DNA of 64,000 bases from Hygrophila difformis (Eukaryota > Streptophyta > Magnoliopsida > Lamiales > Acanthaceae): the NCBI GenBank assembly GCA_030278955.1, contig JAOANR010000008.1:44872055-44936054 (forward strand). The letters run 5' to 3'. Shown piece after piece: positions 9,808-19,745 of this stretch. The translations under genes and the position numbers were made by a program. Position 1 is the first letter of the stretch. Each line of letters starts with the position of its first letter. The notes under the pieces were generated by a model, which was given only the letters and a program-made list of their open reading frames with translations, was not told where the DNA came from and ran no database searches.

Positions 9808-12800
9808 TGTAATACCCGGGATTTTTATCGGCGTCCAAAGAAATAAAATTTATTTCTTAATCCGATCAAGGTCGAAATATCTCCGAGAAGAAGAAAATAA
9901 TTTATCATAATAAATTATTGCTCGGAAATGAAACGCCGATAGATTCAAAAAAATTCAAAATGGAATAAAAGAGGGAAAGGAAGCCCGAAGATATTCCATG
10001 AATCGAGTCAAAAGAATTGGAATTAAATTCAAGAAAGAAAAGAATTTTAATTCCAGGAACCCGTGAAGTCGGAAATAATTTAATTAGATTGATGCACGGG
10101 AGTCAAAAGACGACGAATTAGAAGCCGACGAATCCAAACGCAACGGACTCAAAATTTCGAATACGGGATTAATTCGAGATGAGATAAATTTAAGATAAGA
10201 ATTTATAATCCGAGAATGACCCGAAAAATCGAGCATGAAAACGTAGGAGCACAGAAGTCCGAAAGAGATGAGAAAAGGCCCGATCGGATCGCACGGACCC
10301 GCCCGGACCGAGGTCCTGGCGGAGGCCGCGCGCTGGCCGCGCGGCGTTTAGCCTATGAGCGCGCCATGACCACGTGACCCCCCAGAAAAACGGCAACAAC
10401 GCGTTCCGACGATCTTCTTGCCATATTTTCGACCCCCGACGATGGAAACTCAATCCCGGTCGAGGGAAGGAGTATATGGACGGGTTGAGGGGATTGGACA
10501 CTCATAACTAACCCTAATTTTCGAAGTGGCAGCCCCCATCTCCTCCCAAACTCTCAAAACTTCTCCCTTGTTCATCCAAAACCGATCCGACGACTTTCCG
10601 ATCACTTTCCGGCGACGAAAATCGACGAAGAAGGCGTGGAGAGCAACATCTCTAGTGTTCCAGATTGTGGTAAGTTGTCCATAGGTTTTCGTTTAAGTTT
10701 ACGAGTCCAAAAATCCGATCTGACCCTAGAGTTTTACTTTCGATTTCATTTCGGGGTCAACGGAAAGGAGACGGAGTAATTGGGACGTGTTCGTAGCAAG
10801 CGTGGGCGCCGCGATCGATCCGAAAACGTCCTAGACATCATCCCCACTGTAAGTTAATGCTTACTTGGTTTTGGGTGACTTAAAATGCAACCAAACATAG
10901 GGATTTAATAACCCTAAAATCTGTCAACACGAAAAACCCCCGGCGCAACGATATGGTGCGAATTTTTCAAACCCTTAAAACTGCTCAAACGGAAAAACTC
11001 AAAACATGAAAAACGTTTTTAAGACGTAGATCTAGTTCATGTAAAAATTTTCATAATTTTTCATTGTGTTTTGATATCCGAAAACGGCCTCCAACGAACC
11101 TGTTCTAAAAGTCGAACTTGAAACTGTGACAGATTTGAAATCGGACCAAAACCCCTACTTCAAGAGTTCAAACCGAAAAACTCAAACCTAGATTTTTATC
11201 CTAACACATTAATCTATGTTGTGTAAAAATTTCAGCCATTTCCATCAACGTTTGCTATTTCAATTCAATCCGAACATAAACTGTGGTATGAAACTTTTCG
11301 AAAATTGGACAGTGCAATGGTCCGAACTCGATGAGCATGTTTCTATATTTTCTAGTCCGATTCGATCTTTACAATCTAAATGAAAGTTGTAGGAAATCAT
11401 GTCTAGTATGTGCATATAAAATTTCAGAATTTTTGGAGTCCATTTGATATGTTAAAAAGTCGAATCTTTGAATGGTGCCGAATCTGAAACCTGACAGCAT
11501 ACTACTTATGTGAAAGACTTGATTTTTGACTCGTTTCCTTACCCCGGATCGAGAAACTTAAAATACGAAACTTGTTCGTCTCTGTGTTTTCGAGTTACCG
11601 GTGAAATTTCAGAATTTTCGGACTTAAAATGAATTTTTAAATAATTATGGAGTAAGACAGCGACTTGTGTAAGTTATATTTTGAGAAACTTGTGCAACTT
11701 GCGAAATGTGTTCTTACCTTGCGGGTTCGATTCCCCAAGGGCGATTGTTTGTTTTCTTGCGGGTTCGATTCCCCAAGATGTGTGTTGATTCCTATGGGTT
11801 CAATTCCCTAGGATGTATTTGAGTTCTTGCAGGTTCGATTCCCCAAGGGCGATTGTTTGTTTTCCTGCGGGTTCGATTCCCCAGGAAGTGTGTTGATTCC
11901 TATGGTTTCAATTCTCTAGAATGTATTTGAGTTCTTGCGGGTTCGATTCCCCAAGGGCGATTGTTTGTTTTCCTGCGGGTTCGATTCCCCATGGTATGTG
12001 TTGATTCCTATGGGTTCAATTCCATAGGATGTATTTGAGTTCTTGCGGGTTCGATTCCCCAAGGGCGATTGTTTGTTCTCCTGCGGGTTCGATTCCCCAG
12101 GACGTGTGTTGATTCCTATGGGTTCGATTCCCTAGGATGCGTTTAAATTCTTGCGGATTCATTTCCCCGAGAACAAATTATACTAGATCCTATCGAACAA
12201 AAGTGAAAGAGTGAAATCCTTAAAATACCAAATCCTGAAGTCATGAGAAAATTAAGAGACTTGAATATTTTCTTTGTTTTAATTATACCTTTAAATTATG
12301 TCTTGCAATTATTTTACCATGTAAGTTGAATTATGATCACGTGAAATCCTTGTTTTAAATTATGCCATTTATTTATTAGTGGATGATTAACTTAAATTGT
12401 GTATCACCTACAAGCATGTTTTTATTAAATTTAATTAAAGGCTTTGAAACCCCTAAATCATGCTAGGTGTTAACTTACTCAGCACGTTTTGCTGACCCAA
12501 ACCGTTTTTTTCCCTTTTTCTTTCAGAGTATGAGGATTATGCATCATCATATGCATACATGGGAACATTTGGGAAAATCTCTATTTTAAATTCCTGCATT
12601 TAGTTACGACTTGCATGAACGGGCTTGTTTAACCCGTGTTTTGGCCATGTCGGCCCTTATACATTATTTCCGCTGCACAACTAATATTTCCGCTGCGTGT
12701 ATGGATGATTATTATTTTTAAATATAAGTATTTCCGGACTTGGTTGTTTAAAATTATTTTATACCCTTAGCCTTGCATCTTTCAAGTGAGCTCAAATGAA

Positions 12801-12867
12801 GTCGTGTCTTGCTTGGGAGGTGTGGCGGTGACATCCCGGCCTGGGTTATCAAATCCGGGGTGTTACA
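9808..12867 (+). repeat. 5' LTR of gag-only copy 1
   Basis: A 3060-base LTR, TGTAATACCCGGG to GGGGTGTTACA. A TATA-like GAGTATATGG lies near 10470. Donor-like GTAAGT sites begin at 10670 and 10849. The T-arm-like hairpin array is at about 11720-12175. A strong acceptor-like polypyrimidine tract ending CAG lies at 12526. The last 250 bases (GGCCATGTCGGCCC, GGTGTGGCGGTGACATCCC) are shared with every other LTR of this superfamily in the window. Confidence 0.92.
11720..12175 (+). repeat. Tandem array of 13 tRNA T-arm-like hairpin units in the LTR
   Basis: Thirteen units spaced about 35 bases apart, in a higher-order block of three (about 107 bases). The core is GGGTTCGATTCCCC or GGGTTCAATTCCC. 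The core contains the Pol III B-box consensus GGTTCGANTCC and the T-loop consensus TTCRANY. Flanking bases pair: CTTG with CAAG, CCTG with CAGG, CCTA with TAGG, so the stem is kept while its bases change. No tRNA acceptor or D-arm is present, so these are not tRNA genes. Confidence 0.85.
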
Positions 12868-12870
12868 GAG

Positions 12871-12882
12871 TGGTATCAGAGC
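12871..12882 (+). other. Primer-binding site of gag-only copy 1
   Basis: TGGTATCAGAGC, complementary to the initiator tRNA-Met 3' end, three bases after the LTR end at 12867. Confidence 0.93.
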
Positions 12883-13205
12883 CCGGAATATTTTTAAAGC
12901 GATTATTTTAAACTATGGATGTTTTAAGGCTATTATTTTTAAAGCCTAAATTGTTAAAAGCCCAATTTTTGAAAGCCCAACATTTTATTTAATTATTTTC
13001 GACCCAAATTTTTAGCCAATACCTATATTTTTTTTAGAGTCCAAAATTTATTATTGGCCCAATATAGAGGCCCAAGAATTTAACTATTATTTTTAAGTTT
13101 TTAAAGCATTATTTCGAAGGAATGAGTTTTACCTTAAAACCCATGGAAAATATGTATACAAATTATTTTGACAAGTCTAAATCATATTACATGAAAATTA
13201 TTTCA

Positions 13206-13224
13206 GGGGGGGGGGGGGGGGGGG
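13206..13224 (+). repeat. G homopolymer (19 bases)
   Basis: Nineteen consecutive G residues in the leader between primer site and gag. The same leader region in copy 2 (minus strand, near 49190) has only a short run, so this is a slippage-prone tract whose length may also be an assembly artefact. Confidence 0.8.
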
Positions 13225-13409
13225 ATTCACAAGCATACATATATGAATATTTGCACTAAGTTTTTATGTGGATTATCTGTGTTAAACAACATCTTTATTT
13301 TAGATTCCGGCTTGACATCGACTTAGAAGCGCTAACTTGAGACTAATTTTGCCTTAGTCCTAGATCTTGATCACTTAGAAACTCATCTTCGCGTGCTTAA
13401 TAACAGAAA

Positions 13410-14469
13410 ATGTCTCCTAGGAGAAAGCCGAGGAAGGTAAGCCCAAACGGCACTGATACTGATCTCCCAAACGCACCTAACAACAATGAGACTCCTCAGA
13501 ACCTAGGAGAACGAGTGCCTCCTGTACCCAACAACATGGAAGAACGTTTAAAAACTGTAGAAGCAGTCCTTGTAGCATTAGGAAATGCTGAGGTGCATAG
13601 GGCACAAGCAGCAGTACCCCCGCCAGTAGCCCAAGTCAACTACTTGGCATTGGTGAACCCCTACAACCCGCCTCATTATGACGGCCAAGAGGATCCGGCC
13701 AAGTTGGAAGGTTGGATCCGTACCTTTGATAAGCTCTTGAATGCTATCAAATGCCCCGATGAGGAGAAGATACACATAGCGACCTACTACTTAGGGGGCG
13801 AAGCCGATGAGTGGTGGCAAAACCTTCGAACGAATTCAGAGGAAGACGAAGAAGCCTACACCTGGGAAGAACTTAAGGAAGCCCTGAGGGAAAGATTCTA
13901 CCCACTGAGCACCAAGACTGCGAAATACGAGGAATTCATCAACCTCTGACAAGGTGCGCAAACAGTACAAGAGTACTACACCAAATTCAAGGAATTGGTG
14001 CGATTTGCTACGAGGATAGTACCAACTGACTCTGACAAGGCTCAGAAATTCGAGATGGGTCTGAACCTTAGTATCCTGGAGATACTTGCAGTAGGACAAT
14101 TCACAAACCTGCAGGCGGTTTACGATCGAGCTGTAGCAATTGATCGAGTCCAGCAACTGAAGCGTAAAGAAAATGGTGAGTCAAGCAAGGACTCGCAAGA
14201 GTTTGAGAAAAGGAATCGAAAACATTAGCAATGGCAATTTTAAGGAGAATAAGAATAAAGGTTTCAATTATGGGAGAAACAGCATACGTCATACAGTCAT
14301 ACCACGTTGCCCGCAGTGCCACCAAGCCCATCTGGTGCGCAAATGCCCAAGGCGCGGGACTTGTTATAGATGTGGTGGGGAAGACCACATGATTACAGAA
14401 TGCAATGTTCGTGAGGAGAGGATTGAGAAAAGGCTAGATTTGGTAAACCCTCAACCAGAAGAGCCATAG
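13410..14469 (+). pseudogene. Gag of gag-only copy 1 (nonsense mutation and frameshift)
   Basis: It starts MSPRRKPRKVSPNGTDTD at 13410. Retrotrans_gag features are present ([20 protein letters not shown], then EWWQNL, then ALRERFYPLS), followed by a double zinc knuckle with CPQCHQAHLVRKC and CYRCGGEDHMITEC and a stop at 14469. Two lesions are visible by comparison with copy 2: a stop TGA at 13947-13949 where copy 2 has an Arg codon (a CGA to TGA transition), and one extra A near 14219 that shifts the frame before the knuckles. Intact it would be about 350 residues. The product would package element RNA into particles. Confidence 0.9.
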
Positions 14470-14900
14470 GACGATTGAACGACATCGATCAAGCTGACTT
14501 CCTAGCTCAATGAGGAAGGATCATAGGCAACGATACCCGAACCTGTTTGCGAATAATACATAGGCAGTTATGGGGACATAACTGTAATCTTAAGGGGGGG
14601 AGGATGTAACGACCCGAATATTCTAATCCGAATATTTTTTATAAACAAATTCAAACTGTTTTGAACTACGTGATGACTTGATCCCTTCACCGGGTACGTA
14701 GGCAACTTGGAAATTTCAATTCTGGGTTCAGTCAAACAATATAATAGAATAATACAAACAATATCAACAACAACAACAACACATAATGAAACAATCACGC
14801 AATCAAACAATAGCACAAAATAGAAAGGACCTTAGTTCCAAGCTCGCGAGAAGCTAACACCCAACTTCGGGGACGAAGTTGATTCTTAAGGGGGGTAGAC
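14470..14900 (+). other. 3' untranslated interior with two polypurine tracts
   Basis: A first polypurine tract TAAGGGGGGGAGGA at 14591-14604 is followed directly by TGTAACGACCCG, itself like an LTR start. The true tract CTTAAGGGGGGTAGAC is at 14885-14900, next to the 3' LTR at 14901. A short inverted repeat GTTATG...CATAAC lies just before the first tract. The same double arrangement occurs in copy 2 and in the intact gag-pol element. Confidence 0.8.
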
Positions 14901-17470
14901 TGTAATACCCGGGATTTTTATCGGTGTGCAAAGAAATAAAATTTATTTTTTAATCCGATCAAGGTCGAAATATCTCCGAGAAGAAGAAAATAATTTATCA
15001 TAATAAATTATTGCTCGGAAATGAAACGCCGATAGATCAAAAAAATTCAAAATGGAATAAAAGAGGGAAAGGAAGCCCGAAGATATTCCATGAATCGAGT
15101 CAAAAGAATTGAAATTAAATTCAAGAAAGAAAAGAATTTTAATTCCAGGAACCCGTGAAGTCAGAAATAATTTAATTAGATTGGTGCACGGGAGTCAAAA
15201 GACAACGAATTAGAAGCCGACGAATCCAAACGCAACGGACTCAAGATTTTGAATACGGGATTAATTCGAGACGAGATAAATTTAAGATAAGAATTTATAA
15301 TCCGAGAATGACCCGAAAAATCGAGCCCGAAAACGTAGGAGCACAGAAGTCTGAAAGAGATGAGAAAAAGGCCCTATCGGATCGCACGGACCCGCCCGGA
15401 CCGAGGTCCAGGCAGAGGCCGCGCGCTGGCCGCGCGGCGTTTAGCCTATGAGTGCGCCATGACCGCGTGACCCCCCAGAAAAACGGCAACAACGCGTTCC
15501 GACGATCTTATTGCCATATTTTCGACCCCCGACGATGGAAACTCAATCCCGGTCGAGGGAAGGAGTATATGGACGGGTTGAGGGGATTGGACACTTATAA
15601 CTAACCCTAATTTTCGAAGTGTCAGCCCCCATCTCCTCCCAAACTCTCAAAACTTCTCCCTTGTTCATCCAAAACCGATCCGACGACTTTCCGATCACTT
15701 TCCGGCGACGAAAATCGACGAAGAAGGCGTGGAGAGCAACATCTCTAGTGTTCCAGATTGTGGTAAGTTTTCCATAGGTTTTCGTTTAAGTTTACGAGTC
15801 CAAAAATCCGATCTAACCGTAGAGTTTTACTTTCGATTTAGTTTCGGGGCCAACGGAAAGGAGACGGAGTAATTGGGACGTGTTCGTAGCAAGCGTGGGC
15901 GCCGCGATCGATCCGAAAACGTTCTAGACATCATCCCCACTGTAAGTTAATACTTACTTGGTTTTGGGTGACTTAAAATGCAACCAAACATAGGGATTTA
16001 ATAACCCTAAAATCTGTCAACACGAAAAACCCCCGGCGCAACGATATGGTGCGAATTTTTCAAACCCTTAAAACTGCTCAAACGGAAAAACTCAAAACAT
16101 CAAAAACGTTTCTAAGACGTAGATCTAGTTCGTGTAAAATTTTCATAATTTTTCATTGTGTTTTGATATCCGAAAACGGCCTCCAACGAACCTGCCCTAA
16201 AAGTCGAACTTGAAACTGTGACAGATTTGAAATCGGACCAAAACCCCTACTTCAAGAGTTCAAACCGAAAAACTCAAAACTAGACTTTTATCCTAACACA
16301 TTAATCTATGTTGTGTAAAAATTTCAGCCATTTCCATCAACGTTTGCTATTTCAAATCAATCCGAACATAAACTGTGGTATGAAACTTTTCGAAAATTGG
16401 ACAGTGCAATGGTCCGAACTTGATGAGCATGTTTCTATATTTTCTAGTCCGATTCTGTAATACCCCAGATTTTTATCAACGTCCAAAGGAATAAAATTTA
16501 TTCCGATCAATGTCGAAATATCTCCGAGAAGAAGAAAATAATTTATCACAATAAATTATTGCTCGGAAATGAAACGCCGATAGATTCAAAATTCAAAATG
16601 GAATAAAAGAGGGAAAGGAAGCCTGAAGACATTCCATGAATTGAGTCAAAATAATTGGAATTAAATTCAAGAAGGAAAATAATTCTAATTCCAAGAACCC
16701 GTGAAGTCGGAAGAAATTTAATTACACAAGTTATTGCACGGGAGTCAAAAGACGACGAATTGGAAGCCGACGAACCCGAGATCGACGGACTTAAGATTTC
16801 AAACATGAAATTCATTTGAGTCGAGATAAATTTAAGATAAGAATTTATGATCCGAGAATGACCCGAAAAATCGAGTCCGAAAACGTAGGAGGACAGAAGT
16901 CCGAAAGAGAGGAAAAAAGGCCCGACGGGATCGCACGGCCCAGTCCGGACGCACGGCCCAGACCAGGCCGCGCGCCCTCCGCGCTGGTTTTGGCTAAAAA
17001 CCGCGCCAACCCCGCGCCACCAAGACAGCAGCTGCCAATTGCGCGATTTCGGGGATTTCTTGCCATATTTCGACTCCCCGACTTAGGAAAGCCAATCCCA
17101 GACGGGGGAAAGGCTATTAGGACGATGGGGGATGATTTTCCACCCCCATAATCAGTCTCCCAAGTTTATCCACCACTCTCAAACTCTTCCAAAGCAAAAC
17201 ACCCACCCGACGACTTTCCGGCGACCTTCCGACGAGTTTCCGGCGACCGACGACGACCAAGGAAGAGTGTAGATCATCAATTACAGTCCTTGAATCATTG
17301 GTAAGTCGTCCAGAGGTTTTTGTTTAAGATTTCGATGCCCGAAAATCCGATCTAACCTTAGACTTTTGCTTCCGGATTCGGATTGTGACGTTGGAAGAGG
17401 AAATCGACTTGAGGAGATTCGTTCGTGACATCCCGTGGATTCCGGACGACCCCGTGACCTCCTAGACATT

Positions 17471-18341
17471 AGGAGTGGGCATCGGGTCGGGTTGTCGGGT
17501 TCGGGTACCCGAAAGTTGGGTACCCGACACTTTCGGGTTTCCAAAATGGCTATCCGACCCCGACCCGCATAAGACCGGGTACCCGACTTTGTCGGGTCGG
17601 GTTGATCGGGTACGCGATACCCGACAAAAATATTTTTTTTAGAAAAATATATTTTTTTATTTAGTTTTACTTTTTATATAAATACAATGGCTAACCTAAA
17701 TTACACAATTTGTTAAAAAAAACTAAGATTACTAATATTTAAGCAAATATATAGGTATATTCATCTATATTGTTATTAAATAATAATAACTATCAATTTT
17801 TTTTAAAAAAAATATAAAATTTTTGTTTTATTTATTATTATTAATGTTATCTTATTTATTAGTATTATATAATTAAATTTTAGTGTTCAATGCCATTATT
17901 TATTAAAATAAAAAATATATCTCATCAAAGTTATTTATAATTCTTGAAATTTATTATCATATCATATTCAAGGTTAATTATCCATTATTAATTCTAAAAA
18001 AAATCAATATATGAGACTTCACAAATTTTTAAAGCTTATACATGGCTTTTCACCACATAGATTAAAATACAAATCCTAATAATTACAAAATAAGTATAAT
18101 ATTGTAAAGCAAAATAAATATTAGAAAATAAATATTAAAATCTATTTATTTATTTATTTTGTCGGGTACCCGATACCCGATCGGGTACCCGATCATAAAC
18201 CCGACACCCGACCCGACAGTTAGTGTCGGGTTCGGGTACCCGAAATGTCGGGTTTTTAATATCAAAACCCGACAAAACCCGAAGCCGACATGTCGGGTTC
18301 GGGTCGGGTACCCGATACCCGACAAAAAATGCCCACCCCTA
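17471..18341. mobile_element. Non-autonomous hAT element with CGGGTACCCG arrays, TSD CTAGACAT
   Basis: An 871-base element with 13-base terminal inverted repeats (TAGGAGTGGGCAT left; TAGGGGTGGGCAT right on the opposite strand; one mismatch). It is flanked by identical 8-base duplications CTAGACAT at 17463-17470 and 18342-18349. The 8-base duplication and the terminal sequence are typical of hAT. Both subterminal regions (about 150 bases each) are packed with the self-complementary CGGGTACCCGA motif and its half-site TCGGGT, plausible transposase-binding sites. The centre is AT-rich and noncoding. Confidence 0.93.
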
Positions 18342-19299
18342 CTAGACATCATCCCCACTGTAAGTTAATGCTTACTTGGTTTTGGGTGACTTGAAATGCA
18401 ACCAAACATAGGGATTTAATAACTCTAAAATCTGTCAACACAAAAAACCCTCGGCGCAACAATTTCGTGTGAATTTTTCGAACACCTAAACCTGCTCAAA
18501 CGGAAAAACTTAAAACATGAAAAACGTTCCTAAGACATAGATCTAGTTTGTGTAAAATTTTCATAATTTTTCATTGCGTTTTGATATCCGGAAACGGCCG
18601 AGAACCAACCTGCCTTGAGATTCGAACTTGAAACTGTGACAGGTTTGAAATCGAACCAAAACCACTATTTCGAGAGTTCAAACCAAAAAACGCAAAACTA
18701 GACTTTTAATCCTAACATATTAATCTAGGTTGTGTAAAAATTTCAGAAATTTTCGTCGATGTTTGCTATTTCAAATCGCATCAAACATAAACTGCCTTGA
18801 TAAGACTTTTCGAAATCTGACTGTGAACATATCCGAACTTGATGAGCATGTTTCTATATTTTCTAGTCCGATTTGATCTTTGCAATCTAAATGAAAGTTG
18901 TAAATAATAATGTCTAGTATGTGCATATAAAATTTAAGAATATTTGGAGTCCAATTGATATGTCAAAAAGTCAATTTTCTAAACTGTGTCAAAACTGTAA
19001 CTGGACAGTGAAACTATTTTTGCAATGGACTCGATTTTGACATGTTTCCTCAAACTTATTTCAAAAAAGTTAAAACACGAAAGTTGTTCGTTAGGGTGTT
19101 TTTGATAAACTGTGAAAATATCAGAATTTTTGGACTTGAAATGAATTTTTGAATTAAAAGGGCGTAAACTGTGACGTCAAATGATTTTAAATCGAAGAGA
19201 TTTTGAAATATCGAAACAAACGGTCGAGACCTTGAAATACGATATAACTATACTTTTGAAAAATCCCGTTACACTAAATTAAAACATATGAGATACTTG

Positions 19300-19515
19300 G
19301 CTATGTAGGGGGTGAGTGCTCGATAGAGTGCCCCTCTAGCTTTTCGCATCGTGCCTAGACGGACGAGTGTGACCTATGTAGGGGGTGAGTGCTCCATGGA
19401 GTGCCCCTCTAGCTTTTCACTTCGTGCCAAAACGGCCGAGAGTGACCGACGTAGGGGGAAATGCTCAATAGAACGCCCCCTAGCTTTTCGCTTCGTGCCA
19501 AAACGGCCGAGGGTG
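19300..19515 (+). repeat. Three tandem copies of a GTAGGGGGTGAGTGCTC unit
   Basis: Three units of about 70 bases start near 19307, 19377 and 19451. Each has a GTAGGGG(GTG)AGTGCTC head, a GTGCCCCTCTAGCTTTTC middle and a CGGCCGAG-type end. They sit in the nested solo LTR at the position where the gag-only LTR carries its hairpin array. A single copy is present in the LTR at 54849 (near 56450). Confidence 0.75.
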
Positions 19516-19624
19516 AATGTTATGAGAAATTGTGCCAAAACGGCCAATGAAAACTAGCCTACACTCTCGTGTGTACCCGTATGGGTTACACGAGGCTCCG
19601 GAGTTTACTGGGTATGGCGGATAC

Positions 19625-19745
19625 GGCTGCAGCCGCCGGACTACCGGCTAAACAAAACTTACTAAATTGGCTGCGGCCACCGGGCGACCGGCTAAACGAG
19701 ATACTTACGAAACGGCTGCGGCCGCCGGATGACCGGCTACACTAA
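19625..19745 (+). repeat. Three tandem GGCTGCGGCCGCCGG hairpin units in the solo LTR
   Basis: The unit GGCTGCGGCCGCCGG(A/G)..ACCGGCTA recurs at about 19629, 19670 and 19714, spaced about 42 bases. Each contains a palindromic core (GCGGCCGC) and a CCGG...CCGG stem. There are two copies at 56626-56695 in the intact element's LTR and one in the minus solo LTR near 6150, so copy number varies by family. Confidence 0.75.

Noticed and set aside
11720..12175. CRISPR-like or tRNA-gene cluster
   Set aside because: Regular repeats with spacers look superficially like an array, but the spacers are themselves repeats, the sequence lies in a plant LTR, and no full tRNA cloverleaf is present.
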